From an uncultured Eubacteriales bacterium (GTDB lineage Bacteria > Bacillota > Clostridia > Oscillospirales > Oscillospiraceae), in NCBI GenBank assembly GCA_900545405.1, contig UQYT01000011.1, positions 1 through 64,000 of the forward strand: a stretch of 64,000 bases of DNA, read 5' to 3'. Both the position numbers and the translations under genes were made by a program. Shown here in pieces: positions 48,370 through 56,958 of this stretch. The notes under the pieces are model-generated. The model worked only from the letters and a program-made list of their open reading frames with translations. It was not told the DNA's origin and made no database searches. Each line of letters opens with the position of its first letter. Positions within the stretch are counted from its first letter, which is position 1.

Positions 48370-48861
48370 TTATTTATCCAAAAGCTGCTCTAAAACAGCT
48401 AATCTTGGATCCGGTTTTTTGCGGCAGCTGCACGGGCCCTCGTTCAGGTTCTTGCCGCACTCGGGGCAGACGCCCTTGCAGTCGGGGCGGCAGAGATACT
48501 TGGTGTCCATGTCGAGGATGTACACCGTCTCGAGCAGGTCGTCCATGTCCAGCCAGTCGCCCTCGAGCTCAAAGGCCTCGGGGTCCTCGCTCTCGCCCGC
48601 GGGAACCACGGGGACGGCGAAGTCGAGGTGCTTGTCCATGCCGAACTCGGCGCCGCAGCGGTCGCACAGGCAGGTCAGCCTCGCGTCGATGCTCCCGCGC
48701 GCGGTGAGCACTCCGGCGGTGTTTTCCACAACGCCCCCGGCGCTCGGCCCGGCGTCGTACCGGACTATCGAGGGACTGCCCAGACGCTCCGTCGAGAGCT
48801 CCTGAGAAAAGCTCACCCGGCCCCCGGGGACGTCTATTATCTCCCGAAGATCGAGCTTCAC
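48370..48861 (-). CDS. yceD: YceD-family protein (DUF177)
   Basis: A 163-residue protein of the YceD/DUF177 family, thought to help 23S rRNA accumulation and always near rpmF. Motifs: LTCLCDRCGAEF (about 62-73), FELEGDWLDMDDLL, YLCRPDCKGVCPECGKNLNE near the C-terminus. All the Cys of the family's zinc-like knuckles are present. The start has GGAGGTGCGCC upstream. Operon with rpmF. Confidence 0.9.
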   Translation of the reverse strand: MKLDLREIIDVPGGRVSFSQELSTERLGSPSIVRYDAGPSAGGVVENTAGVLTARGSIDARLTCLCDRCGAEFGMDKHLDFAVPVVPAGESEDPEAFELEGDWLDMDDLLETVYILDMDTKYLCRPDCKGVCPECGKNLNEGPCSCRKKPDPRLAVLEQLLDK

Positions 48862-48942
48862 AGGCGCACCTCCACTAACAGCTATTTCATAGCCGCTTTG
48901 GTATTATAAGCGAAACGCGCCGCCTTGTCAACACAAATATCG

Positions 48943-48971
48943 TTGACAAAAGGGGCTTTCGGGGCAATAAT
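48943..48971 (+). promoter_or_regulatory. Promoter of the RluA-family gene, abutting the start codon
   Basis: TTGACA (48943-48948), 17 bp, AATAAT (48966-48971). Transcription would begin at about 48978, directly at the ATG (48979), giving an mRNA with almost no leader. No AGGAGG-like site lies before the ATG. Confidence 0.6.
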
Positions 48972-48978
48972 ATCACTT

Positions 48979-49947
48979 ATGAAAGAGTTGACCGTAGGCA
49001 AGAACGACGCCGGGCAGAGGCTGGACCGCTTTGTAGGCAAGGCGGTGCCGCTCCTGCCCGAGTCGCTGCTGCAAAAGTACATAAGGTTAAAGCGCATAAA
49101 GCTCAACGGCAAGGGCTCCAAGCGGGACGTGCGCGTCGCGGAAGGGGACGTGCTGAGCCTCTACATCAACGACGAGTTCTTTGAAAAGCCCACGGAGCGC
49201 AACAGCTATCTCAAGGTCGGCACGCCGAGGCTGGACGTGGTCTACGAGGACGGGAACATCCTCCTCGCGGACAAGAAGCCGGGCGTGCTCTGCCACAGCG
49301 CGGGCGAGTGGGACTACAACACCCTCATCGCCAACATCCAGGCCTACGCCTATCAGAAGGGCGAGTGGCGCCCGCGGGAGGAGAACGCCTTCGCCCCCGC
49401 GCTCTGCAACCGCATAGACCGCAACACCGGCGGCATAGTCATCGCCGCCAAAAACGCCGAGGCCCTGCGCATCATGAACGAGAAGATAAAGGAGCGCGAG
49501 ATAGAAAAATACTATCTCTGCGTCGTCCGGGGCCGCCCGAAGCCGGCGGAGGGCGCGCTGCGCGGCTACATCTTCAAGGACGCGGCGAAAAACCGGGTCT
49601 ACGTCCGCTCCAAACCCGAGCCGGGCGCCAAGGAGGCCGTGACGTATTATAAGACCCTCGCCTCGGCAAACGGGCTCTCGCTCGTGGAGTGCCGCCTCGG
49701 CACGGGCCGCACGCACCAGATACGCGCGCAGATGTCCGCCGCGGGCTGGCCGCTTTTAGGCGACGGCAAGTACGGCTCCGACCGCGAGAACAAAAAGCTC
49801 GGCGAGGACGGGCAGCTGCTCTACTCCTACCGCCTCGAATTTGCCTTCAAAACCGACGCCGGAGCGTTAAATTACCTAAACGGCAGGAGCTTTTCCGTCG
49901 CCAAAGTTGACTTCGCAGAAAAATATTTCCCCGGCATTCGATTTTGA
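48979..49947 (+). CDS. RluA-family pseudouridine synthase
   Basis: A 322-residue RNA pseudouridine synthase. Residues 1-75 are an S4-like RNA-binding domain (QRLDRFVGKAVPLLPESLLQ, IRLKRIKLNGKG). The catalytic domain has the RluA motif CNRIDRNTGGIVIAAK with the essential Asp (about 143), and GTGRTHQIRAQMSAAGWPLL near 245. The target uridine is unknown; RluC/RluD-like enzymes act on 23S rRNA. The chosen ATG fits the family's N-terminus (ELTVGKNDAGQRLDRF); the frame is open upstream but would start before the promoter. Confidence 0.88.
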   Translation: MKELTVGKNDAGQRLDRFVGKAVPLLPESLLQKYIRLKRIKLNGKGSKRDVRVAEGDVLSLYINDEFFEKPTERNSYLKVGTPRLDVVYEDGNILLADKKPGVLCHSAGEWDYNTLIANIQAYAYQKGEWRPREENAFAPALCNRIDRNTGGIVIAAKNAEALRIMNEKIKEREIEKYYLCVVRGRPKPAEGALRGYIFKDAAKNRVYVRSKPEPGAKEAVTYYKTLASANGLSLVECRLGTGRTHQIRAQMSAAGWPLLGDGKYGSDRENKKLGEDGQLLYSYRLEFAFKTDAGALNYLNGRSFSVAKVDFAEKYFPGIRF

Positions 49948-49991
49948 TTGACATTCCCCGCGTTTATATGTATTATGCATGTGTACTGTCA

Positions 49992-50070
49992 AGAGAGCCC
50001 ACTCTCAGACGGCAAGGTTATTATGTGTTAGGAGCCGTAATCATCCGTGCCATCTGAGAGTGGGCTTTCT
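49992..50070 (+). promoter_or_regulatory. Long stem-loop in the leader of the pot operon
   Basis: 49992-50014 pairs with 50048-50070 in a 23 bp stem (one mismatch, one G-U) around a 33 nt loop, 29 bp before the potA start. TTTCT at its right foot could serve as a weak terminator tail. It may be a regulatory leader; I cannot match it to a known riboswitch. Confidence 0.6.
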
Positions 50071-50099
50071 AAGTATCTGCAAGACTGAGGGGGAGGATA

Positions 50100-51257
50100 A
50101 TGTCTAAGGAACTTATTCGGCTGGTAAATTGCCGGATGGATTTTGACGGCGAGACCGTCCTCGATTCGATCAACATCTATTTCAACAACAGTGAATTCCT
50201 CACACTGCTCGGGCCCTCGGGCTGCGGCAAAACAACAACTCTCCGTATCATCGGCGGCTTTCTCCAGCCGACGAGCGGCGACGTGCTGTTTGACGGTGTG
50301 AGGATTAATGATGTCCCGCCCCACAAGCGCCGCATCAACACGGTGTTCCAGAAGTACGCGCTGTTCCCGCACCTGAACGTGTTCGAGAACGTCGCCTTCG
50401 GCCTGCGCATCGCCAAGGTGCCGCAGAAGGAGGTAGAGCAGCGCGTCACGGAGATGCTGGAGATAGTGTCGCTCAAGGGCTTTGAAAAGCGCAAGCCGGA
50501 CCAGCTCTCCGGCGGCCAGCAGCAGCGCGTCGCCATCGCCCGCGCGCTCGTGAACCGGCCCGAGGTACTGCTGCTCGACGAGCCGCTCGGCGCGCTCGAC
50601 CTCCGCCTGCGCAAGGACATGCAAAACGAGCTAAAGCGCATCCAGCAGCAGCTCGGCATCACTTTTATATATGTAACGCACGACCAGGAGGAGGCCCTCG
50701 CCATGAGCGACACCGTAGTCGTCATGGACCGCGGCCGCATCCAGCAGATAGGCACGCCCGAGGACATATACAACGAGCCGAAGAACGCCTTCGTCGCGGA
50801 CTTCATCGGCGAGAGCAACATCCTCGACGGCATCATGCGCGCCGACTACGTGGTCGAGTTCTTCGGCCGCAAGTTCCGCTGCCTCGACAAGGGCTTCGCC
50901 CCCGACGAGCCGGTGGACGTCGTCATCCGGCCCGAGGACGTGGACATCGTCCCGCCCGACAGCGGCCACCTCTGCGGCACGGTCACCAGCGTCACCTTCA
51001 AGGGCGTGCACTACGACACGATTGTCGACTTCAAGGGCTTCAAGTGGCTCATCCAGACCACCGACCTGCACCGCCCCGGCGAGTATATAGGCATAAGGCT
51101 CACCCCCGACGACATACATGTCATGAAGAAGAGCGAGTACTCGGGCATGTTCGGAGATTACAGCTCCTACTCCGCCGAGTACGACGAGATAAACGACCCC
51201 GACGCGGTCATCGGAGGGGAGGACGTGCCTCCCGAGGAGGCGCTCCATGAGAACTAA
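50100..51257 (+). CDS. potA: Spermidine/putrescine ABC transporter ATPase PotA
   Basis: A 385-residue ATPase. Walker A GPSGCGKTT (about 38-46), signature LSGGQQQRVAIARAL, Walker B VLLLDEPLGALD and switch His THDQEEAL are intact. A TOBE-type regulatory C-terminus (about 265-345: FIGESNILDGIM, RPEDVDI) is normal, followed by an acidic extension to 385 that is longer than in E. coli PotA (378). GGGGGAGG before ATG. First gene of potABCD; overlaps potB by 11 bp. Confidence 0.93.
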   Translation: MSKELIRLVNCRMDFDGETVLDSINIYFNNSEFLTLLGPSGCGKTTTLRIIGGFLQPTSGDVLFDGVRINDVPPHKRRINTVFQKYALFPHLNVFENVAFGLRIAKVPQKEVEQRVTEMLEIVSLKGFEKRKPDQLSGGQQQRVAIARALVNRPEVLLLDEPLGALDLRLRKDMQNELKRIQQQLGITFIYVTHDQEEALAMSDTVVVMDRGRIQQIGTPEDIYNEPKNAFVADFIGESNILDGIMRADYVVEFFGRKFRCLDKGFAPDEPVDVVIRPEDVDIVPPDSGHLCGTVTSVTFKGVHYDTIVDFKGFKWLIQTTDLHRPGEYIGIRLTPDDIHVMKKSEYSGMFGDYSSYSAEYDEINDPDAVIGGEDVPPEEALHEN

Positions 51258-52056
51258 GGCTCTTGCGGCGCCGTACATCGTGTGGATGGTCATCTTCACC
51301 GTCGTCCCGCTGGCGATGGTGGCCTACTTCGCCTTCACCACGAACTCCGGCGAGTTCACGTTCACGAACCTCACCCGCGCGGCGGAGTACATGCCCGTGC
51401 TGCTGCGCTCGGTCTGGTACGCGCTCGCGGCCTGCGCCATCTGCCTCGTCATCGGCTACCCCGTGGCCTATGTCATCGCCCAGACCACGGCCCGGACGCA
51501 GAGGGTGCTCTACCTGCTCGTGACGCTGCCGATGTGCATGAGCTTCCTGCTGCGCACGCTGGCCTGGGTGGCCCTGCTGCGCGACACCGGCATAATAAAC
51601 ACCTTCCTCGGCAGCTTCGGCATCGGCCCGCTCCCGCTCATACGCAACGCGGGCAGCGTCATCCTGGGCATGGTGTACAACTACCTGCCCTACATGATAA
51701 TGCCGCTCTACACCGTCATCGTCAAGCTCGACCCCCGGCTCATAGAGGCCGCGCAGGACCTCGGCTGCGACAGCTTTCAGGTCTTCCGCCGCGTCATTCT
51801 GCCGCTCTCCGTGCCCGGCATCGTCTCCGGCATCACGATGGTGTTCGTCCCCGCCGTCTCCACGTTCTACATCTCCCAGAAGCTCGGCGGCACCAACAAC
51901 ACCATGATAGGCGACGTCATCGAGCTCCAGTTCAAGGGCTCGCTCAACCGCAACTTCGGCGCGGCGATGAGCCTGGTGCTCATGCTGCTCGTCTTCGTCA
52001 GCATCTGGCTCATGAACCGCTTCACGGACGACGAAGAGGGGGTGGCCACGATATGA
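51247..52056 (+). CDS. potB: Spermidine/putrescine ABC permease PotB
   Basis: A 269-residue permease with six membrane helices. The cytoplasmic EAA loop reads EAAQDLGCDSFQVFRRVILP (about 160-180), where the ATPase docks. GGAGG before ATG lies within the potA end. Its TGA overlaps the potC ATG. Family type is the CysTW/PotB class; position within the operon supports polyamine specificity. Confidence 0.92.
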   Translation: MRTKALAAPYIVWMVIFTVVPLAMVAYFAFTTNSGEFTFTNLTRAAEYMPVLLRSVWYALAACAICLVIGYPVAYVIAQTTARTQRVLYLLVTLPMCMSFLLRTLAWVALLRDTGIINTFLGSFGIGPLPLIRNAGSVILGMVYNYLPYMIMPLYTVIVKLDPRLIEAAQDLGCDSFQVFRRVILPLSVPGIVSGITMVFVPAVSTFYISQKLGGTNNTMIGDVIELQFKGSLNRNFGAAMSLVLMLLVFVSIWLMNRFTDDEEGVATI

Positions 52057-52868
52057 AGCGCCTCGGCAAAGTCTGGACCGCGCTCGTGTACATCTTCCTC
52101 TACCTGCCGATGATAGTCCTCTTCATAGGCTCGTTCAACGACGGCAAGGATCTGAGCGAGTTTGAGGGCTTCACGCTGGACAACTACGTCTCCGTCTTCC
52201 GCGACTCCCACCTCCTGGGCCTGCTCGCGAACAGCGTCATCCTCGCCGTCTGCGCCGCCGTCATCGCCACGGTGCTCGGCACGCTCGCGGCGCTGGGCAT
52301 ACAGGCCATGCGCGGGCGGATACGCCGCCTCGTCATGTCGCTCACCAACATCCCGCTGGTGAACCCGGAGATAGTCTCCGGCATCAGCCTCGCGCTGCTC
52401 TTCGTGCTGGTGGGGCGGGTCATGCTCAGCAAGGAGGACATCCTCGGCTTCGCGACGCTGCTCATTGCGCACGTGACCTTCTGCCTGCCCTACGTCATCC
52501 TCTCCGTGATGCCCAAGCTCAGGCAGCTCGACCCCTCGCTCATGGACGCGGCCCAGGACCTCGGCTGCACGCCCGCTCAGGGCTTTTTCAAGGTCGTGCT
52601 CCCGGAGCTGCTGCCCGGCATCATCTCCGGCGCCATCATGGCCTTCACCATGAGCCTGGACGACTTCGTCATCTCCTATTTCGTCTACGGGCCCAGGTTC
52701 GCCACGCTGCCCGTGGAGATATACACCTACACGCGAAAGCAGGTCCCGCCCTCGCTTTACGCGATGTTCACTCTCATGTTCTTCCTTATTCTCATCGTCA
52801 TGGTCGCGATGAACATCATCCAGGCCCGCGACGAGAGGAAGCAGAAAAAACGCATAAAAAACGCATGA
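52053..52868 (+). CDS. potC: Spermidine/putrescine ABC permease PotC
   Basis: A 271-residue permease with six helices and EAA loop DAAQDLGCTPAQGFFKVVLP (about 165-185). The N-terminal segment MKRLGKVWTALVYIFLYLPM and FVISYFVYGP late in the chain are typical of PotC. The start at 52053 follows GAGGGGGTGG. ATGA overlap with potB; the frame is open far upstream but that is antisense-like shadow of potB. Confidence 0.92.
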   Translation: MKRLGKVWTALVYIFLYLPMIVLFIGSFNDGKDLSEFEGFTLDNYVSVFRDSHLLGLLANSVILAVCAAVIATVLGTLAALGIQAMRGRIRRLVMSLTNIPLVNPEIVSGISLALLFVLVGRVMLSKEDILGFATLLIAHVTFCLPYVILSVMPKLRQLDPSLMDAAQDLGCTPAQGFFKVVLPELLPGIISGAIMAFTMSLDDFVISYFVYGPRFATLPVEIYTYTRKQVPPSLYAMFTLMFFLILIVMVAMNIIQARDERKQKKRIKNA

Positions 52869-52888
52869 CTGAAAGGGGACAAAAAACA

Positions 52889-53974
52889 ATGAAAAAGAAG
52901 GTAATTTCCATTGCGCTTGTGCTGGCCCTTGCGCTCTCTCTTGCCGCGCTGAGCGGCTGCGGGAGCAGCAAGGTCACACTGAACGTCTACAACTGGGGCA
53001 TGAACATTGCCGACGGCGAGGACGGCTACATCGACGTCATCGAGCTCTTCGAGGAGAAGTATCCCGACATCACGGTCAACTACACCACCTACGAGACCAA
53101 CGAGGCGCTCTACACCCGCCTGAAGAACGGCGGCGCGAGCTACGACGTCATCATCCCGTCCGACTACATGATAGCCCGCATGATAGCCGAGGATATGCTC
53201 CTCCCGCTCGACTTCGAGAACATCCCGAACTATGAGCTGGTCGACGAGCAGTTCAAGAGCCAGGCCTACGACCCGAACAACGAGTATTCCGTCCCCTATA
53301 CCTGGGGCACCGTGGGCATCATCTACAACACGAAGTACGTCGACGAGGCCGACGTCGGCGGCTGGGACCTCCTGTGGAACGAGAAGTACGCCGGCCGCAT
53401 CCTGATGGTGGGCAACGAGCGCGACGCCTTCGCCATTGCCGAGGCGCGCCTGGGCTACAGCCTGAACACCGAGGACCCGGACGAGCTGCAGGCCGCGGCG
53501 GACCTGCTCATGGAGCAGAAGCCGCTGGTGCAGCAGTACTCGATGGACAACATCTACGACGCCATGGACAACGAGGAGGCCTGGATAGGCGTTTACTACG
53601 CGGGCGACTGCATGCTGATGATGCAGGAGAACCCGGACCTCGCCTTCTATCTGCCCGAGCAGGAGACCTTCAACGTGTTCATCGACGCGATGTGCATCCC
53701 GGCGAGCGCGGAGCACAAGTATGAGGCCGAGCTCTTCATCAACTTCCTGTGCGAGCCCGAGATCAGCGGCGGCAACATGGACTACCTCGGCTACGGCACC
53801 CCTGTGAGCGCGGCCAAGGAGTACATGGACCCCGAGATGGCCTCCAGCCCCGTGGCCTACCCCGACGCCGAGACCCTCGCCCGCGGCGAAGCCTTCGGCG
53901 CCCTGAGCGTTGAAGCCCAGCAGCTCATGAGCAGCCTCTGGACCGACATCTACTCCGAAGCCAGCCTCGGCTGA
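52889..53974 (+). CDS. potD: Spermidine/putrescine-binding lipoprotein PotD
   Basis: A 361-residue lipoprotein (lipobox LSGC, Cys about 24). TLNVYNWGMNI, DVIIPSDYMIARMIAEDMLL and VPYTWGTVGIIYNTKYVDE are the family's ligand-cleft strands. The acidic and aromatic residues (W and D/E in these) are those that grip polyamine amines in E. coli PotD. ATG 52889 after GAAAGGGG is chosen; an ATG 24 bp earlier overlaps potC but leaves no signal-peptide charge pattern. Completes potABCD; terminator follows. Confidence 0.92.
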   Translation: MKKKVISIALVLALALSLAALSGCGSSKVTLNVYNWGMNIADGEDGYIDVIELFEEKYPDITVNYTTYETNEALYTRLKNGGASYDVIIPSDYMIARMIAEDMLLPLDFENIPNYELVDEQFKSQAYDPNNEYSVPYTWGTVGIIYNTKYVDEADVGGWDLLWNEKYAGRILMVGNERDAFAIAEARLGYSLNTEDPDELQAAADLLMEQKPLVQQYSMDNIYDAMDNEEAWIGVYYAGDCMLMMQENPDLAFYLPEQETFNVFIDAMCIPASAEHKYEAELFINFLCEPEISGGNMDYLGYGTPVSAAKEYMDPEMASSPVAYPDAETLARGEAFGALSVEAQQLMSSLWTDIYSEASLG

Positions 53975-53992
53975 GCGTAAAGTGAAAAAGTT

Positions 53993-54026
53993 AGCGGGAA
54001 CCCCGGCTTGGGGTTCCCGCTTTTTT
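53993..54026 (+). terminator. Terminator of potABCD
   Basis: AGCGGGAACCCC/GGGGTTCCCGCT with a 5 nt loop and TTTTTT. Confidence 0.92.
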
Positions 54027-54035
54027 CTTTGGGTT

Positions 54036-54670
54036 TGTGCGTGTGCGCCGTTACGTTGGGAGGTGGTCGTTGCCCCCTGCTACCATTCGACCCCATTTCT
54101 TTTGTCTTGCCAAAAGAAACGGTGTCGAGCCGCCAAAGAAAAGCGCCTTTGAAGCCTCCACATCACCTTGGTGGGCCCGCCCGCCTCTCCCATTTGGGCG
54201 TAAGCCCCAACGGGACAAATTGGTGCGTCAAGTTGGTTTGAGGCCGGTTGGTTAATCGGCCAGGCAAAGTCAGCTTGACGCAGTCGGCGGTGATGTTGGG
54301 GCTTCGAGTCCGTGGGAGAGGCGGGCGGGACCCAACACCTCCCGTGGCGGCACCCATAAGCGCGTTTCTTTGGGGCTCCACCCCGTTTCTTTGCGCAAGA
54401 GCAAAGAAATGGGGTGGAATTGGCAGTAGGGGCCACAAACTACCGCCCAGCGTATCGGCGCACACGTACCAACCCCCTCCCCCAAGTCGGGCGAGGAACG
54501 TATAGACTACCGACTTGTAGCGCTCACGCGAATGGTGGAGCCACCGGGGTAAAAAAGCGCTTTTCTTTGGCGGCTCGACACCGTTTCTTTGGGCAAGCAC
54601 CAAAGAAATGGGGTCGAATCGCAGCACAGGCCATCGACCACCTCCCAACGTATCGGCGCACACGCACAAA
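54036..54670. repeat. Nested inverted-repeat element, no gene
   Basis: Outer arms of about 110 bp: 54036-54146 and, inverted, 54557-54670, each with CAAAGAAA and GGGGTCGA boxes and ending in CGGCGCACACG. A third related copy lies at 54361-54468 in the orientation of the right arm. An inner inverted pair stands at 54173-54192 and 54313-54333. Small open frames here are low-complexity and lack ribosome sites. It looks like an interspersed non-coding repeat of Oscillospiraceae, possibly a MITE-like or REP-like family. The 824 bp gap 54026-54849 holds this and the hairpins after it, nothing else that I can see. Confidence 0.75.
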
Positions 54671-54686
54671 GTGCAAGAATAAATAA

Positions 54687-54717
54687 AAGGGGGAACCCCC
54701 GGCGAGGGTTCCCCCTT
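54687..54717 (-). terminator. Terminator of the acyltransferase gene
   Basis: AAGGGGGAACCC/GGGTTCCCCCTT, followed on the minus strand by TTTATTTATT. Confidence 0.65.
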
Positions 54718-54754
54718 AGACCCCCTCCTGCGCTTAATAGAGCACAAAAGAGTT

Positions 54755-54846
54755 CCGCGCTCTGCGGAGCGCGGCCAGGGACGCCGTCCCTGGACCCTGC
54801 CACCTTTGAAAAGGTGGACGAAACTTTCACACGCGCTGCGCGCGGC
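54755..54846. repeat. Run of four hairpins in the 3' region of the acyltransferase gene
   Basis: Successive perfect stems: CCGCGCTC/GAGCGCGG (54755-54774), CCAGGGA/TCCCTGG (54775-54793), CCACCTTT/AAAGGTGG-type (54800-54817), and a CGCGC pair (about 54832-54846). The spacing and GACGAAACTTT tail recall intergenic repeats of gut Clostridia. Confidence 0.6.
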
Positions 54847-54849
54847 GAA

Positions 54850-56130
54850 TCACTCTTCGCGCTTCCAGGGGAAGTCCTGCCACTGGCCGCCGTTGAGGCG
54901 GTGCAGCTCCTCCGTGGCGAGCATCCAGAGCTCGGCGGACTCGCGCTCCGGGTAGAACTCGCAGAACTCGCCGTCCACAAAGGTGTAAAACCGCGAGACG
55001 TCCGTGCACATGCCGTAGGTCGGCAGCTGGCGGCTCGGTATCGTGAAGGTAAAGGGTTCGCCGTCCTTCGTGCCCTCGTAGTGCAGGCCCTCGCGGTCGA
55101 GCCTCAGCTCGCCCTCGCCGGTTATCACCGAGGTGGCCTGGTCCTTGAGATAGCCGTCCGTGGGCAGGGTGCCGAGCTTGACGTGCTCGTGCAGCTCAAA
55201 GCCCTCCTCCGCCACGCGCTTTTTGATGTGCTCGCGCTGCATGTCGAACCACACGCGCGGCGTCTCCGGGATGACGCTGCCCTCCTCGGGCAGGAGGTCG
55301 TAGTACTCGTTCAGGCTCGCGCCGTTGCCGCAGTGCCGGCAGTAGATGCGGTCGCCCTCGCTCGCCATGCAGAGCTCGCCGCCGCACTTGGGGCACCAGA
55401 ACAGCAGCTGGTGCATGTTCTTCGCCATGCGGCCCTTGCCGGCGAACTTCACGCGGGCGGTCTTGTTCCACTCGTAGTCGTCGTGGTAGAGCCGCTCGTC
55501 CAGGGCCTTTTGTATCTCGTCCGCCGTCATCGCCGCAAGCTGCTCCGGCGTGAAGAGAACGCCCACCTGCACGTCCACGCGGCCGGGGCGGTCCTCCAGG
55601 TCGAACTTCGGCGCCGTGAGATAGCCACCCGCTATCTTCGTGTACAGCACCGGCACCTTCAGGCTCTTGAGCAGGTGGCCGCTGCCGATGGCGCAGGGCT
55701 GGTTCGCGCCCGAGATGGAGCTCATGCCCTCAGGCAGGATGATGACTCGCCCGCCGCCGCGGATTATGCGTATCATCTGGCGTATCGCATACGGCTGCTG
55801 GACGAAGTTCTTCTTCGGCACCGTCTGCATCGCGCGCAGCACCCCCGCGAGGTGGCCGCGGAAAAATTCGTTGTAGCCCACGACGAAGTTGAAGGTGTCC
55901 GGCCAGAAGCCGGGGGCCGTAAACACATAGTCCATGCGGGAGGCGTGGTTCGAGACGACTATGTAGGGTTTGCCGTGGTAGGGCGTGATGTCGTCCACGC
56001 AGGTGAAGTGTACGTTGTATTTCTTTCTGAACAGCACCGTGGCCAGGCCCACCATAAAGCGGAAGGCCGCCGGGTTCACCGGCTTGAGCTTTCGCTGCTC
56101 CAGCTTCTGCTGCACTGTCGGCTTATCCAT
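54850..56130 (-). CDS. PlsC-like acyltransferase with zinc-ribbon insert
   Basis: A 426-residue protein. Residues 55-205 are a 1-acylglycerol-3-phosphate acyltransferase domain: NHASRMDYVF (the H-x4-D catalytic motif, about 60-70), then ILPEGMSSISG. After about residue 245 a zinc ribbon (WCPKCGGE...YCRHCGNG) and a long C-terminal beta domain (TSVITGEGELRLDREGLHYE) follow, absent from PlsC itself. It would acylate a lysophospholipid or related substrate at the membrane. AAAGGATGAG before ATG. Single gene next to the prophage end. Confidence 0.82.
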   Translation of the reverse strand: MDKPTVQQKLEQRKLKPVNPAAFRFMVGLATVLFRKKYNVHFTCVDDITPYHGKPYIVVSNHASRMDYVFTAPGFWPDTFNFVVGYNEFFRGHLAGVLRAMQTVPKKNFVQQPYAIRQMIRIIRGGGRVIILPEGMSSISGANQPCAIGSGHLLKSLKVPVLYTKIAGGYLTAPKFDLEDRPGRVDVQVGVLFTPEQLAAMTADEIQKALDERLYHDDYEWNKTARVKFAGKGRMAKNMHQLLFWCPKCGGELCMASEGDRIYCRHCGNGASLNEYYDLLPEEGSVIPETPRVWFDMQREHIKKRVAEEGFELHEHVKLGTLPTDGYLKDQATSVITGEGELRLDREGLHYEGTKDGEPFTFTIPSRQLPTYGMCTDVSRFYTFVDGEFCEFYPERESAELWMLATEELHRLNGGQWQDFPWKREE

Positions 56131-56219
56131 GCCGCGCTCATCCTTTCAAGGCGCAAAAATCGGGGAGCGGCGCTCCCCGCTTCCCCGATTATAGCTGTTT
56201 TTCCAAAAAAGTTCAAGCG

Positions 56220-56492
56220 CTATCGGCTCTGCTGCCCTTTTCGCGCGCTTTCGAGCACCGTGAGGCGCACCTCGTGGCGGCCCACCGTGTCCTCCAGCTC
56301 GTCGATGCGGCCGTGGAGCCGGGCGTGGCTGCGGGTGTTCTCGCTGGTGAGGGTCTCGAGGTTTTTCGCGAGGCTGTCCACCGTCGCGCTGAGCTTGGTG
56401 ATGACGGTGTTGAGCCTGAGTATCGGCGTCACGATGCTTATCGCCGCGCCCACCAGCGCCGCTATGACGCTCAGCGCCGCCCAGTCGGTCAC
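56220..56492 (-). CDS. Small phage membrane protein with coiled coil (XhlA-like)
   Basis: A 90-residue protein: one N-terminal membrane helix (about 6-27, ALSVIAALVGAAISIVTPIL) and a coiled coil (about 30-85) ending in a basic tail. The layout is that of XhlA/hemolysin-type accessory proteins next to holin-endolysin genes, though in XhlA the helix is at the other end. GTG start after GAGGTGGTGA. Last gene of the prophage operon. Confidence 0.65.
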   Translation of the reverse strand: MTDWAALSVIAALVGAAISIVTPILRLNTVITKLSATVDSLAKNLETLTSENTRSHARLHGRIDELEDTVGRHEVRLTVLESARKGQQSR

Positions 56493-56496
56493 GGTA

Positions 56497-56904
56497 TCAC
56501 CACCTCGCGAACCTGCCCTCGCCCACGCCGCCGTAGAGCATGTCTATGTCCTCCACGCTCGCCTTCAGCCGCGAGACGAAGAGGGCGCGCAGCTCCTCGT
56601 AGCGCTGCTGGTAAAAGCTCGCCGCCGTGGGGTTCTCGTCCACCAGCAGGTTCGCCGCGAGGCCGTAGGGCATGGCGCCCAGGGCGTAGTTCGTCTCCAC
56701 CGGCACGGGCTCGTCCATGCCCTCCAGGGGCAGCCAGTCCGCGTCGTCCCCGCGCAGGACCTTCAGCTCCGTCAGCAGGACGTTGAGTATCGCCGGGGTG
56801 CGCTGCTCATACTCGCGGGTGTCGCTGTTCGCCGCCTCGCCCGCGGCGGAGAGCTCGTCCATGATGCTCATCGCCGCGGAGAAGATGTCTCTTGCCGTTA
56901 ACAA
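56497..56904 (-). CDS. Phage protein of unknown function
   Basis: A 135-residue acidic helical protein (LTARDIFSAAMSIMDELSAA, YEQRTPAILNVLLTEL, YGLAANLLVDENPTAASFYQ). Its length and helical pattern are reminiscent of small head-tail or tail-completion proteins, which would be out of place beside lysis genes. TTG start with GGGAGGG upstream. Function not assigned. Confidence 0.6.
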   Translation of the reverse strand: MLTARDIFSAAMSIMDELSAAGEAANSDTREYEQRTPAILNVLLTELKVLRGDDADWLPLEGMDEPVPVETNYALGAMPYGLAANLLVDENPTAASFYQQRYEELRALFVSRLKASVEDIDMLYGGVGEGRFARW

Positions 56905-56958
56905 GGTATTCCCTCCCTTTCGCGCCGCCCTCCCGCTGGGAGAGGGCGGTCTTTTTCG

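Noticed and set aside
54163..54747. Small open frames in the 54 kb repeat
   Set aside because: They lie in inverted repeats on both strands, have no ribosome site and no recognisable domain.
56131..56219. Prophage attachment site next to the acyltransferase gene
   Set aside because: Only a hairpin-like CGGGGAGCGGCGCTCCCCG is visible; without the other end no direct repeat can be shown.
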